Shown here: positions 11,990 through 22,915 of the stretch, in pieces
Layout: every line of letters begins with the position of its first letter
Numbering within the stretch: position 1 is the first letter of the stretch
The notes under the pieces: model-generated
What the model was told of the DNA's origin: nothing
Seen by the model: only the letters and a program-made list of their open reading frames with translations
Database searches by the model: none
Made by a program: the position numbers and the translations under genes
Assembly: GCA_038373885.1 (NCBI GenBank)
Contig: JAWZYV010011614.1
Span: 62,001-126,000, forward strand
DNA: 64,000 nt
Direction of reading: 5' to 3'
DNA from: Cheiracanthium punctorium
Lineage: Eukaryota > Arthropoda > Arachnida > Araneae > Cheiracanthiidae

Positions 11990-12605
11990 CTATACGTAAA
12001 CGCTTAGGCCAAGTCAAAATATCTTTTTCTACCATTTTGAGGGTATTTTTCCAACTTCCTCTTTTATTGCTTTTTGAAGTCCTTGAAGCGTTCTTTCTTT
12101 ACGTCTATTGATTTGCTTTTTTAAGTTTCCTCATAAAAAATAATAGCAAAGGGCACAGGGATGATGATAGCCATTTCTCAGGAGGAAGAAAATTATTTTT
12201 TTATAAAAATCTTTCAGCCATTTTATAGCTGACATCGCTATATAACTTGGTGCAGAATCTTGGTGAAAAACAAAATTTCCTTGAGGGTAAAGTTGCTTAC
12301 TGTCTTTGATCATACGCTTCAAAACTTTATTCTGATACTATTTAGCATCAATTTTAGCCTTTGGTTCTACAAAAGGATTTTCTTAAGCCTTGAGAGGCCA
12401 TTCTCATTCCTAACATAACACCTAACGGCCAACTTGCCTTTTGCAAAACAGCTGCGTTTTTGCGACGCTGTTCGCTTGGAATATACTGTATTTTCAATTT
12501 GCCAGTTGCGGATGACAGACGAAGCAATGCTTCATCCGAGGTTATCTGTCTTTTGTATCTACCTTTGCGTAACATAGAATACCGAGGCCAAGAACGTTTT
12601 TTTTT
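11990..12605 (-). pseudogene. Mariner transposase, C-terminal half (broken)
   Basis: Read on the minus strand, this resumes the transposase after the nested insertion. It contains KRQITSDEALLRLS, then VFHQDSAPSYIAMSAIKWL (about 12280-12210), the region around the second catalytic aspartate (HQDSAP) of mariner DDE enzymes. Further down a frameshift moves the reading to FLPPEKWLSSS. The segment where the last catalytic aspartate should lie reads SSSLCPL and has lost residues. Stops and frame changes rule out function. Shortly downstream the frame still encodes a TLQGLQKAIKEEVGKIPS-like helix typical of mariner C-termini. Confidence 0.75.
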
Positions 12606-13199
12606 AAAGTAAAACTTCTTTAGGCGCAACTAAGGAGTAACTCAGATTTTTTTTTCTGACGGAAGTAACGCTCAGTAGAGGAAGTGACGTATATTTTCCT
12701 CCTACTACCTTCATTTGCGGAGCAGCTCTCGGGCGTTCGTTCCTGCAAACGTCGATTGTGCTCCCTGCGCGTCGACATTACTCCCTACCTGTTTTGAAGC
12801 AAGATCTTGTCTGATGACTCTGTTCAGTGGATAAGTGGACCGGCTCTTGTCAGAGCCACTGTGGGAAGCCTTTCGCTGAACAGGCGGCGATCCTGCTGAC
12901 TGTCTCTAACTGTTGTTACAGGCGGCGACCCAACCCGTCACCTCTGATAAAAAGGCCTACGCACTGAATACAGAAAGTGGCACAATGGTGCATTCTGTAG
13001 TCCAAGCTCCGTTGCTTTACTCATGGCATTCATGTTTGCATTATTAGAATATTTAATGGAATTATGACTTAAAACTTGGCAATTGGTTGCCATGGTACAT
13101 AAATATTGTTTGTCTGTACTTAAATAGTATGTGATATTGCTTTTAATATAGCTCATGTGTTTTTGAGTTATATATAATAATGAGCCAAATGTAAATTTG

Positions 13200-13925
13200 T
13201 AAGAGAATAATACTTCGAACGAAACCAGCAGAGGAAAACAAAGGTTTAAGAACACTGCCATAAGAAAACGCAATAATAGACCTTACGTGCATTCGATACC
13301 AACCGACAGAAGTAAACACCAGTTTAGGAACAAAGTTAAAGAAAAATACCACAACACAGACATTCTCTCGATTCAAAGCCTACGGGAAAACGTTTTAAGA
13401 AAACAGTGAAAGAATAATAGTTCAACACGGACTCTTCCTGGATGCTAACCCGATATCCAGACGGAACAACGGTTTAAGAACACGGGTATGTAAAACCACA
13501 AAGAAACAAACATTGGCTGCAAAGGGTTTAAGAACAAAATAAAAGAATAACAAATGGACACTCCGTGGATTCTAACCCAACCTCAAGACGGAGCAACGGT
13601 TTAACACGGGGAGAGAACACCACAAAGAAACGGACCCTGGCTGCAATCAATCCCAAACAATAGACAGAACATGCATTTTAAATCACGGATACAGAATAAT
13701 AATTCGAATGTATTCTGTATGGCAGACGAAATCAACGCTTAAGAACACTGTGATAAAAAAACACAAAACTTTACACTACCTTCATTCGAACCCAACAAAC
13801 AGAGGAAAACATCAGTTAAAGAACACAGTTAAAGTATAATACTAGACTATGGACATTCTCCCTATTCAAACCCAACCTCCAGACGGAACAATGGTGTAAG
13901 AAAACTGTTAAAGAATAATACTACG
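13200..13925 (+). repeat. Degenerate tandem repeat, unit about 63-70 bp
   Basis: The phrase CAGACGGAACAAYGGTTTAAG, followed by a RTTAAAGAATAATA block and CTTCCTGGATNCTAACCCAA, recurs about ten times with substitutions and small indels. Clear units are at 13457, 13583 and 13881, with weaker ones between. The last unit runs straight into the endonuclease-like frame, whose first codons (MDTSWIL) are repeat-derived. The array lies inside the candidate Helentron. Confidence 0.7.
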
Positions 13926-13927
13926 AC

Positions 13928-14209
13928 ATGGACACTTCCTGGATCCTAAGTAATTATCATGAAATACCGATGATTCTTACTGGAGATTTTAATGTTAATT
14001 TCCGCTCTCAAGAATCTCAGCCGTTAGTTGATTTTTTAAAAGAAAAATTGGATCTAACTATGAATACTTCTCGACTTCAATCAACAACGCGTCTCGGTAC
14101 AACGATAGATGCTGTATTTTCAAGAAAATTAGCAAATTTAGAGAGTAAAATTTATGTTTCCCATTATAGTTACCACAAACCTATATTCTCATATAAAAAA
14201 TTACGATGA
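13928..14209 (+). pseudogene. Endonuclease/exonuclease/phosphatase C-terminal fragment of a transposon
   Basis: The 93-residue frame contains MILTGDFNVNF (the GDFN catalytic motif of apurinic-like endonucleases), TTRLGTTIDAVFSR and YVSHYSYHKPI. These match the last three conserved blocks of the EEP fold (D-x-N, S/T-x-x-D and the terminal S-x-H). Only the C-terminal third is present. Such domains occur in non-LTR retrotransposons and as the C-terminal endonuclease of Helentrons; the surrounding inverted repeats and 3' hairpin favour the latter. The start methionine lies in the tandem-repeat array, so it is not a native start. Confidence 0.7.
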
Positions 14210-14403
14210 CATTCAAGTACCTATTTCCAATGAATAATATCAGTATAACATTTATATAATCTTTGTCAAGTACATGAATAATAAATATAATTAAATTATA
14301 ATATGATATTTATTTTAAGTTAAGTTTAATCATTTCAGTGATATGTGTCGTAAACATCAAAGAAGTTTTACTTCAATCGCGCGTAAAGATTATACGCGCA
14401 CAC

Positions 14404-14811
14404 TTTTTTTTTTTTTCGTTTTTCTACGGTCTTTGTAAACATTTGATGATAGACTGGTTTCTTCACTTTTATACAGCCAATTTTCTTTATCTGACGACAA
14501 ACTGTCGATTGCAATACCTGTAGTGTTTTTGCTAATGTTCTGTAAGGCAGAGGATTTCCTGTAGCGGCAAGTCTTTTCGGCTTATATTTTTCTTTTTCCC
14601 CAAGACCAAGGACTTCCATTCGTCCACATTTTTTTCCTGGGGCTTTTGGTTGCCAGCCAGATTTTATTTCTTTTCGAAGTTTAGATAGTAATATATTAGA
14701 AAAATGTATTTTCTGATTTTTAAATGCTTTCTTTATAACAGAATTTGAGCAACCATCCTTTAAATTCTTTAAAATTTCGTTTCGGGTTTGAGAATCTAAT
14801 TTCGTGGACAT
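14404..14811 (-). pseudogene. Mariner transposase, N-terminal half
   Basis: About 135 codons are open on the minus strand from ATG at 14811. The translation begins MSTKLDSQTRNEILKNLKDG and is a basic bipartite DNA-binding region with a second helix-turn-helix around LPYRTLAKTLQVLQSTVCRQIKKIG. It ends in a lysine run (VEKRKKKK) encoded by the A-run where the 12606-14403 insertion interrupts the gene. The reading frame then passes into foreign sequence and stops. The continuation KRSWPRYSML is found at about 12600. Confidence 0.75.
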
Positions 14812-14965
14812 AATTTACTCCCACTAATAATAATAATAATAATAAAATAACTGGTAGTTTAAAAGTTTCGTTTTTCAAATAAAACTGGTGGTAAAGCGAT
14901 TAAAATTTAGCATAAATAGTTATATGCTTTTAAAATTGGTCACACTAATTTTGAATCAACCTGTA

Positions 14966-15954
14966 TTTATGGCTGTCGCGCACTGCCTGATTTTTTTTTT
15001 TTTTTTAAAGCGCCAATACTTCCTGCCCTTTATCGATATAAAAAATAGTCTTGACTTTTTTCTCAAGCAGTTACTGATCAAATCGTAACATTTAAAAGAA
15101 TGCAGCTATTATTTTATAGAGAAAAAAATCATTGATCTGTTTTTAAATGTGTCCCAATTTGACATTATTTCACACTATTGTTTATTGTACAATTCTGTGC
15201 ATAATATACGATGCAGAGAGAAATATCTAGTAGGAGGTAAGAAAAGTGCCCTTTTAATAATGTACAGTGAAAGAATTCAGTGGGATGGCGGGAAAATTGA
15301 TATTTTTCCCTATAGAAAGTGTCCTTTTTCTCAATAGAAAAGTCTTTTTTTGCTAAATTCCCTTTCCCCTGTTCATTTTGAAAAGAAATATGAATACTCA
15401 TGATGAGCTCCTTGTACCTGCAAATTTTATAGGAAAAGTGGACTTAATGGGCTTTCTGCTGTTCCCCCCTCCCCCTTCCCATAGAAATGGGACTCGATCC
15501 TGAAGACGAATTTCTCACCTTTGGAGCGGGAGTATGGTAGAATAAGCGTCTCGATCGAAATTGAGATGGGGAGCATACTGAATGAATTAACAGCGACTTC
15601 TTTCATGTGGTCCGAGTTTTCAAATATAATTAGAATTAAAAATAACATGTCTACTGTTTTATCGAGCAAGAGACTTTTATGGAAGTAAAGAGCAGTTAAA
15701 TGAATAGTTCAAATCTGCCTTGTTGAAGCACAATTCTGAAACAGAAGCATGAATATTAATGATATTTTACAATGTTCGTGTTTAGTAAGTTACAGTATCT
15801 ATTTCTGAACATTTCTACAATAAACAACGGCGACAAATGCTTTTGCAAAAACTGTCTAAATGTGCAAACATATAATTAGCCGTTTATTGAACAGGAAATA
15901 TAAATTTCATTTTAAAATAAAAATTTATTGAAAGCAATTTTTTAGTCTTTTTCA
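14966..15954. other. AT-rich spacer
   Basis: No gene is supported. Short frames on both strands (15149-15401 and 15427-15669) overlap or lack motifs. There is a poly-T run at about 14990-15005. Confidence 0.35.
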
Positions 15955-16157
15955 AAACGCGGGCACTTATTCATCAAGTATTTGCCACTGCTAGGGCCCA
16001 AATTATTAGTCATTTTATTATGGGGGTAACCCAGTCAGCGGCCAACGTTACCCCTTATGAAGGGACGGACAAGTTATTATTCAAGCTCAATCCGGGAATC
16101 GAACGCGGACACATGGTGCGATAGAATGAATCTCTAACCACTGCATCACCTGGCCAT
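15955..16157 (-). mobile_element. tRNA-derived SINE, family A copy 1
   Basis: On the minus strand the element starts GGCCAGGTGATGCAGTGG (box A-like) and continues to CGTTCGATTCCCGG (box B), the internal RNA polymerase III promoter layout of a tRNA. The body contains GGGGTAACGTTGGCCGC and the tail AGCAGTGGCAAATACTTGAT, both shared with the 20.8-kb copy. It is too diverged from a cloverleaf to be a functional tRNA. Confidence 0.75.
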
Positions 16158-17226
16158 CAATTTCTTTAATCTTAAGAACTATATAAATATTTGTTGAATA
16201 TTTAGAAAATCTACTTGTACACCTAAAATGTCTTAAACGTGCCTTATTTAGGGATTTAAAAGGTGCCACCTAAAATGACCATCCTACGACAATTTGAAAG
16301 TTATTAGAAAAAATGGGGTTAACCAGACTCCGGGAAATTCGCTAAGGACTAATGATAATTTTTTTTTTTTGGCCCACATACTTAAAGCTTACGTCCTCCG
16401 TATGACGACGGGCGTACTAATCTCTAAACTGATTACTAATCTCTCAAGCCTTTGATAATGAGTCTGACCCACTAATAACTTTTATTAAGCATCTTTATAT
16501 CACATATTTTTATACACAATAGAACTGTAATAAATTGTACTGTGATTTTAAACAAAGGCATCATAGTATCAAGAGGGCCGGTGACCCATCTTCACAGGAT
16601 TAGAAAAAAAGAATTTTTATAGATATTTCGTACTAGAGACCTATTAACTATTCGTTAAGCAGTTGTTTAATCGCACATCAGATTGTGTTTTTAAAATGCT
16701 TTACAATTGATAAAATACATTCTGAATTGAAAATTGCATCATTTAAACAACATGAACATATTAGATGGTTAAAATTTTCTATGGACAAATGGATGGCAGA
16801 AATGCCTATGATTTTGATGACTTTGATGATATGCATCTATCTGTCAAGCGAAATTTCTTGTATGTTCTGGAACAAATTTTAAAATCAAAAATTCTGTTGC
16901 CAAAAAAAAAAAAGAAATTAAAAATTCTATCTATTGTATAAGGGAAATAGTTCATCATTAGAGTTCAGTGAAATAAATTAAGGAAGGGGGTAAGGCTTGA
17001 GTTCACAAATCGCACAAATGAAAAAAATAAATAAAAACCAACAAGTATAAATGATTAACGTTAAAAGATAAACGGTTTTCGGAGCATTCATCTACCAGTA
17101 TTTTTTCCCATCAATTCAAAAATTTGCAAAAGGTGAATAAGTTTCTCATTTGCTACGATTACTAATAGCGATCATAGGCCTCATTTGCATTATGGTTACA
17201 GTTAGAGATATTTAAAGCTGCTGTTC

Positions 17227-17257
<31 letters not shown>

Positions 17258-20243
17258 CAAGAAAACTCGAGTCCCCAACCATTTGGTGATCTTTACCATT
17301 ACACATACAAAACTTTGTGATTTGGGTTTGGATTTTTCTTTTGGTTCTCCCACCATTTAGGGGTTCCTCGCTAGCTTATGATGTTGCTCCTAATAAGATG
17401 CGTAAGTAAGCACTTAGGGATTTGTTCCAAATTGAACAACGGACGGATATTGACACGCAATTTAAAATACTGCAGTTAAATTATAAGAGTTTGACATTGA
17501 TTACTGATAAATAGACTGTTTTTGTAGAATGTTCCTGAATAGTTAGAAATATGTATTCATTTGCTGCTGGTTGAGTGATGGAAATACTGAAAAATAAGCA
17601 AACTCAAATAAGAATTACAATATTAGTATTCCAAAGAGGCTAATGTCTGATAATACGGCAGTTAAATATGAAAATTTTGGAACTGAATATGAGCTTCGCT
17701 TCTAGAGCAGCGGCTCCCAGCCGGTGGAGTGCAACATTTACTGTTTTAATCAGTGCAATTTTTGTAGAGTAACGTTTAAGGTATTCTCAGTTTAACTAAA
17801 GAAAAAAGTCAACATTTAATAATTCGTTGTTTACAATTTTCTGTTGCTCAGATTCATACATTGTTTAAGGGTATATCCCCCCCCCAGGAAAAAATTATTC
17901 GTTAATTACTTAAGCAGTATACTTTTCAGTGGTTTGACAACAAGTTGTGTTTGTCCTTTGTCCTTCTGCTAGCGTTTGTTTACACGCTGTTTTATAAATT
18001 GTATGCCTTCAAAAATGCGAGCCGAACAATCTAAAAGGCATTCTAAAAAATACCGCGCAATGTCGTAAAGCACGCCCCTTTCCCACTGCTGCGGCAAAAC
18101 GAAATACGGTGGGACGAGAACGGGGCGCTTTCTTCCTAAACTATCCAAAAAATAACAGGACAAGACGAATGGCCCATATATGCTTCAACGTCGGTTGGGC
18201 TATGGGCGGCAGTAAACCATGAAATAGATGTAGCATGTTAGTTTCTTTCGATCCGGTTGGACCCATACGGAGCGGCAAAGCATCAACGACGGCGCCCGGC
18301 TTTATGTATGCAGGGGCAATATCTCGCCGCCCTCGGCGAAAATCTATTCCGCTGCCTGCCGCTGCAGCTATTTAGAATTTACATATTTTAGTACTTACAG
18401 GGATCCTGTAAACCGGTATCTCGTCAGCAGGCACATACAGGGGAATGGTGAGCAGGGGCATTTCTCTGCGCTCGCTCCAGAGGAGCATGCGGAGCTCCAC
18501 AAAAGCGCATTTTCCCGAAGAGAGAGAAGCCCGGAGTTTTGCATGCGCGCCTGTTACTCCCCGTGCATTAGAAGCACGCCGCGTATTGCATAGGCAGAAT
18601 AGATGTATATGTATACACGATGGTTCTAAAGTTGGCGCAGAAATTCTGTGAAAGGGATGTCTTTTTTTTTTTTCTTCCCTTCTTCCCTTTTCATCCTAGA
18701 AGCCTCGGATTCTGCAGCGTATATGTGATATTTAGATGAGACGCTGGCTTTACGCAGTCCCTTGGCTGGAGCAGTGTAGATGTAGATGTTGACTATCATA
18801 AAAGCGCTGAAAGTTCGTATGAATAGCGACAGAGGTCTGTACCAGAGGAACGGAACAAGAAGCAGCGCCTGGAATTTTTAATTTTAAAATTTTAATTAAT
18901 TTATTTTAAAATTTTAAATTATTATTTTTTAGTATAAAATTTTCTAGCATTTGTATCAGAGTTGAACAAAAAATTTTAAATGAGAAAATGTAAAGAAATC
19001 CTATTATCTCTTGAAAGTTTTAAATCTGCTCTGGGAAATTTATATATTTGCAACAACACATAATATGTAAAAAGTTAAAATTGAAAGAAAAGAAAAAGTG
19101 ACAGGAAGTACTGCAGGAGTCGTTGACTGAATAAAAGTTCGCTATATGTTTTCAAATTTATTCCCTCCCCTAGAGGCAAGTTAAAATGCATTTGCTGTAA
19201 ATTTAATGTGCCTTTGAATGTTGTTTTTGATTTTGTAAAGGCGGTGCACACTAGCTCTATCTGCCTAAGAAGGGGAATGCTTTGAGCAGAGGGCGTTTTA
19301 AGGGGTTTCAACACGTATTCACGTTACATCTGGAGAAACTAAGCAGTTAGATTGATAAGATGCATGGTAGGACAGAGCCCTGGACCTCCACATTTCAGCC
19401 ATCTACCAATGTAGTGTATTATACTCTGCTATTGGTCAGCTCTTATGTGCCTTGAAAACGGAATGCATCTTTCACGATACAATCTCACAGCTATAATTAC
19501 ACCCTTTCAGGTTTTTCAAAATAAAATCATATCAAATTTTGAAGTTATAAAAATTATTGTTATCATTATAACTATGGCTATTAATTATTATAATGAATGC
19601 CAACTTTTATCTTTTAATAAAATGTTTTGGGCGCATTTTAAACGCCGGTGAAAATACACGACCATGGATCAAAACTTAAGGATGGAAATCTCCATAGTAA
19701 AAAGAAATGGTCTAAAATAACCACTAGAGTCCAACACTAGAGGACTCTGATCCATGCTGGGGGTAAACGAAAGTGCGCATGCGCGGCTCCGGATAATCTG
19801 CCCTGCAGCAAGTCATGGGCAATAAAGCCACATATACGAAGGTACGAAGTAAAGTGAAAAATATCTAGAACTAAATGAAAATTCCGAGTATTTTGAAAAC
19901 GTCAGTAAGTTAATGTTCTATTTGTTTTATATTTATGTTTTTTCATTTCCCGAGTCTAAAGAACTATAGAAATAAGTTCAGTTTCATTTGATTGTTGAAT
20001 TTAAAACCTTAGATGGCAACAAAGGATTCCATTGAAACTGGAACTACTGTAATGTTAAAAATAGAATACGATATGGTTTATTTTGACTTCAAAAATTAAT
20101 TGTACTGAGTGTCATTTTCATTGATGAATAAGAAGTAATTTTGCGCGTCAGAAAACTGCTTTTTGCATTCGCATATCGTAAAATACAGCCGCACATGCGC
20201 ACTTTTGTTTGTCCACTGCGTGGATCAGCGTCGTCTGGTGTAG
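16158..20243. other. Long non-coding stretch with GC-rich island at about 18180-18660
   Basis: No gene is supported. 16158-17960 is AT-rich with poly-A at 17231-17260. Around 17960-18660 the sequence is GC-richer, with CGGCGCCCGGC and CTGCCTGCCGCTGCAGC, and 18401-18420 reads GGATCCTGTAAACCGGTATC, which recalls the AACAGGATTA word of the other islands on the opposite strand. 18860-20235 is AT-rich, with several short unrecognised frames. Confidence 0.3.
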
Positions 20244-20724
20244 GGTCGTTTTTCCGCATAGGCACTCTAGGCGCGTGCCTAGGGCGCAAAAAATTGGAGG
20301 GCGTAAAAGAGAAAATATTAAAATTACAGCGAATTAAAATCTACAGGCTGCCGGTTGACAATCTGGAACAGGGTGGGTCCGTAGGTAGTAAATAATGGAA
20401 ATACTCTCCAAAGAGCAAAAACAAAGAAAGGGAGAGAGCGGGGCGGCCTGAAACGATAAGCATCGCATCGGGAAGCCATCTTCAAAGGGACGCCGTTTCG
20501 AACACAAAAACTGAGAAAATCTTGATCTGGAGCATAATAGAGGGCAACATTTTTACATTTGCAGGGGCGCGCCACATACCATAGGGCCTCCCCTGGGAGA
20601 GAGTTAAGGGAAAATCTCTCCCGAACCAAAACTGGCAGGAGGGGGGTGCTCTGGAAATAGTAAGGGGGGGGGGTAACAATTTGAAGTGCCTAGGGCGCCG
20701 GGGAGATTATAAACGGGCCTCCTG
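20244..20724. mobile_element. Probable hAT-type non-autonomous element, 481 bp
   Basis: TGGTGTAG (20236-20243) and TGGTGTTG (20725-20732) flank a block whose right end, reversed, starts CAGGAGGCCCGTTTATAATC and whose left end reads GGTCGTTTTTCCGC, so the left terminus is partly decayed. GTGCCTAGGGCGC occurs near both ends (20275-20287 and 20687-20699). The 8-bp near-perfect duplication suggests hAT. The frames inside (20324-20679) show no transposase motif. Confidence 0.5.
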
Positions 20725-20824
20725 TGGTGTTGGAATTTTTTATATCGTTTTGAGAGTTTAGTCAAGTAAATGTTCCCCATCTTTAAAGTATTAACCCGTG
20801 CTCATGACATTTTTACTACCTCCT

Positions 20825-21062
20825 AATGGTAAAAGGCCGCCCAAGGAGTAGAGTGACTAAAGAACCCTTCTATCACACCTTTGGTCCGGGTTGGATTCCC
20901 GTGGTGGGCTTGGATGTTAACTTATCCTTTCCTCCATAGGGGGTAATGTTAGCCGCCCCCTGTGTGCCCCATAATAAAATAAACGGCCAATAATTCTGGC
21001 CTCAGTAGTGGCGAATGCATGATAAGCAAGTACCCGCACTTAGGGAGAAAAATGTAAAAGCA
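20825..21062 (+). mobile_element. tRNA-derived SINE, family A copy 2
   Basis: A box A-like stretch (GGAGTAGAGTGACTAAAGA) is followed by GGGTTGGATTCCC (20888-20900, box B). The body GGGGGTAATGTTAGCCGCC and tail GGCCTCAGTAGTGGCGAATG match copy 1 on the opposite strand. Confidence 0.75.
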
Positions 21063-21079
21063 TTGGAAACCACCTTAAC

Positions 21080-21230
21080 CAGGAAAGGGGGATTAGGGGG
21101 GTCATAACCCCCCCATGAGGAATTTTTTGCTATACAAAATGTATATTCTTCACTCCCTTATCACACACATGTATGCATATATGTGAGTTGCAGTAGTCAT
21201 AACCATGAAAAATTTCTGGCTACGCCCCTG
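21080..21230. mobile_element. hAT MITE, 151 bp, with perfect 8-bp target duplication
   Basis: ACCTTAAC stands at 21072-21079 and again at 21231-21238. Reversed, the right end reads CAGGGGCGTAGCCAGAAAT, a common hAT terminus. The left end is CAGGAAAGGGGGATTAGG, which fits the same terminus after a small internal deletion. TCATAACCCCCCCATGA and TCATAACCATGA form inner inverted matches. There is no coding capacity. The element sits 18 bases beyond the SINE tail. Confidence 0.75.
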
Positions 21231-21238
21231 ACCTTAAC

Positions 21239-22055
21239 ATATGAACGTTTCCTGTAAAAAATTGGTTGAGATAGGCATTCAAATACCTTCCAGCTTGAGC
21301 CTTTACTTTAACGGAGCGCAATAATTATTTCTCCTAAGTGCAATATCCTTTCCTGCAGAAATTAAAGCAACTTAATTCTCTCCTTGGCAAGGAGCAAATT
21401 AACGAACAAATAAACCAGTAGACACTTTACATATCATAATTAAAATCTTCCCTTGGTGAAGGGAGGAAAAAATAATAATACACACACAGAGAATTCTCAC
21501 CCAATTCCACTTTTCGCCAAACTCAAAAAAAAAAAAAAAGGCCTTGGTCTGTTATTAGTCATTATTTATTATCCGCTATTAGTTTTATTTTTTCATACCC
21601 CCGTCCTTCCCGTTATGTATTTCGGCGTTATTTCCCGTGAGCCAGTTGGACGTCTGCCAGGCTTTTATCACCTGAAGATTTTCCAGTGTCTCGATCTGTC
21701 AGACAGCGCTTTATAACAACAGTTTGACGCTGACAAGTTGCTTCGCTTCCATTTTAATTTTTTTTTATTTTTTTCTGCGGGTTTTTCCGCGGCGATTATG
21801 ACCTGTTCCGTGTGACAGGTTTTTGCCTTGTTAAATAAGCCGCAGAAATTACTGTCAGGACGGGATGGTAAAAGCATTCTTTATGAAGATAGAATGGGCG
21901 TTCCTCTCTCTTTTCTTTCTTTCTGTGAAAATGCTTTTTTAAAATTTCAGTATTTTTCAGTTTCCAGTGTCACTGAGAGTGAAACTTCAGTAAAGGGGTT
22001 GGAGCAAACAAGTTGTTTTCTTGAATAATTCTGCTACTTTCACCATGCAGTGGGT
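21239..22055. other. Non-coding spacer
   Basis: AT- and pyrimidine-rich sequence with a poly-A run near 21525 and poly-T near 21760. Two short frames (21453-21716 and 21828-22028) have no recognisable motif. Confidence 0.35.
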
Positions 22056-22226
22056 TTAACTCTTTGAGGCGCAACCCTTTCCCAATGCTGAAAAAAGGGC
22101 AGCCGTTGCCATCGCTCGACTTAACTACCAGCAAGATGGCGGACGATCGAAACGTTCATCGCGTGCCACAGATCTAGAAACCCTTTTTTGACGACAGCTG
22201 GCAGTGCGCGCACAGCCAGCTGTCGT
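22056..22226. mobile_element. TTAA-flanked piggyBac-like MITE, copy D (left half only)
   Basis: TTAA (22056-22059) is followed by CTCTTTGAGGCGCAACCC and the full left arm of the family palindrome, past the centre (GCAGTGCGCGCACAGCCAG) to CAGCTGTCG. There it stops at TTAAATTGCCAATAGG, the start of the next element. The right arm and unique segment are missing. Confidence 0.75.
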
Positions 22227-22230
22227 TAAA

Positions 22231-22915
22231 TTGCCAATAGGTGGCGCTGTAACACTTGTAATTTGCATATTGCAACAACGTGATTTGGAGAAATAAAGCT
22301 TCTGCGCAACGTATCCAAATGACGAGCCCTACAAATGTAGAAGACAGGCACTGCGCAGGCAGTTGTTTCCAGCTTGCTGATGCACAATGGCGACTTTGAA
22401 AGACAATGTTAGTGAAACATTTCTACCAGAATGACGAGAACTCCTGTGCTGCGATAAGAGCATTCCGTCTTCTGAAGAACTTACGCCGAGGACCAACGAT
22501 ACCACGCGCTTTACGAGACATGATGAAGTTCGAAAGAACCGGACAACTGGGAATTTTACCAGATAGAGGACGACATGTTGTGGATTCTGCACGTGTGCAA
22601 GACGTTGCTTTGGCGGTCGTGGACGCCACTAGCCAATCGCCATATGGTGTTGTCACTGTGCCAACTTTTTCTCGTGCTCGTCGCTCGTGCTGTTGATATG
22701 CTCTATTCGACCACGGCACACATATAGAACATCTGTAGAACGTCTTGTTGATCAGCGCCACCTATTGGCAACTTCTTGTACTAATACATTTTTTTAATAA
22801 ATCACGAGTGAGTGATCTGAAGTGTCTGTTTTCAAAATTTCATCGCATTATGACCCATACAATATCCTGCACAGGCCTTTGAGTTGGGGAAGTTTAATTT
22901 GGACAACCCTGTACT
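22231..22915 (+). mobile_element. Deleted mariner-like element of the DUF4817 type
   Basis: TTGCCAATAGGTGGCGCTG occurs at 22231-22249 and inverted at 22753-22771. Beyond the right copy a non-coding tail continues to ACAACCCTGTA (about 22905-22915), which resembles a mariner terminus; the matching left tail is absent, so the 5' side is truncated against MITE copy D. The only coding remnant is the N-terminal helix-turn-helix region (see 22387-22690). Confidence 0.55.
22387..22690 (+). pseudogene. N-terminal DUF4817-type helix-turn-helix fragment of a mariner transposase
   Basis: ATG at 22387 opens MATLKDNVSETF and then stops. A one-base shift gives the longer frame with VKHFYQNDENSCAAIRAFR and RRGPTIPRALRDMMKFERTG, the spacing and residues of the DUF4817 HTH domain that starts many arthropod Tc1/mariner transposases. 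The frame then runs through PDRGRHVV and ends about 100 residues in. No catalytic aspartates exist because the rest of the gene is deleted. Confidence 0.7.

Larger units (their letters stand above)
12606..14403 (+). mobile_element. Helentron-like (Helitron2) rolling-circle element, candidate
   Basis: This 1.8-kb block sits inside a T-run (A-run on the coding strand) of the mariner transposase gene. Near its left edge is AAGTAAAACTTCTTT (12607-12621) and near its right edge the exact reverse complement AAAGAAGTTTTACTT (14359-14373). Immediately beyond lies a hairpin, GCGCGTA / loop AAGATTA / TACGCGC (14379-14399), then ACAC and the T-run. Short subterminal inverted repeats, a 3' hairpin, T-T insertion without duplication, internal minisatellite repeats and an endonuclease fragment are the hallmarks described for Helentrons and their derivatives. 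No Rep or helicase domain remains. Alternative: an undescribed short-TIR DNA element. Confidence 0.55.
11884..14963 (-). mobile_element. Degenerate mariner-family transposon, split by a nested insertion
   Basis: The right terminus (read on the minus strand) starts CAGGTTGATTCAAAATTAG after TA at 14964-14965. The left terminus reads AATGGTTCATTCAAAAACAA after TA at 11882-11883, and both continue into TGTGACCAATT. The two transposase fragments lie on the minus strand in the order expected for one gene, N-terminus at 14811-14404 and C-terminus at 12629-11990. Removing the 12606-14403 insertion leaves about 1.28 kb, a usual mariner length. The element is dead: frameshifts and a damaged third catalytic region are visible. 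Confidence 0.75.

Noticed and set aside
16087..16157. Possible functional tRNA gene
   Set aside because: Box A and B resemble a tRNA, but the acceptor stem and anticodon arm do not pair, and the sequence continues into a SINE body shared with 20.8 kb.
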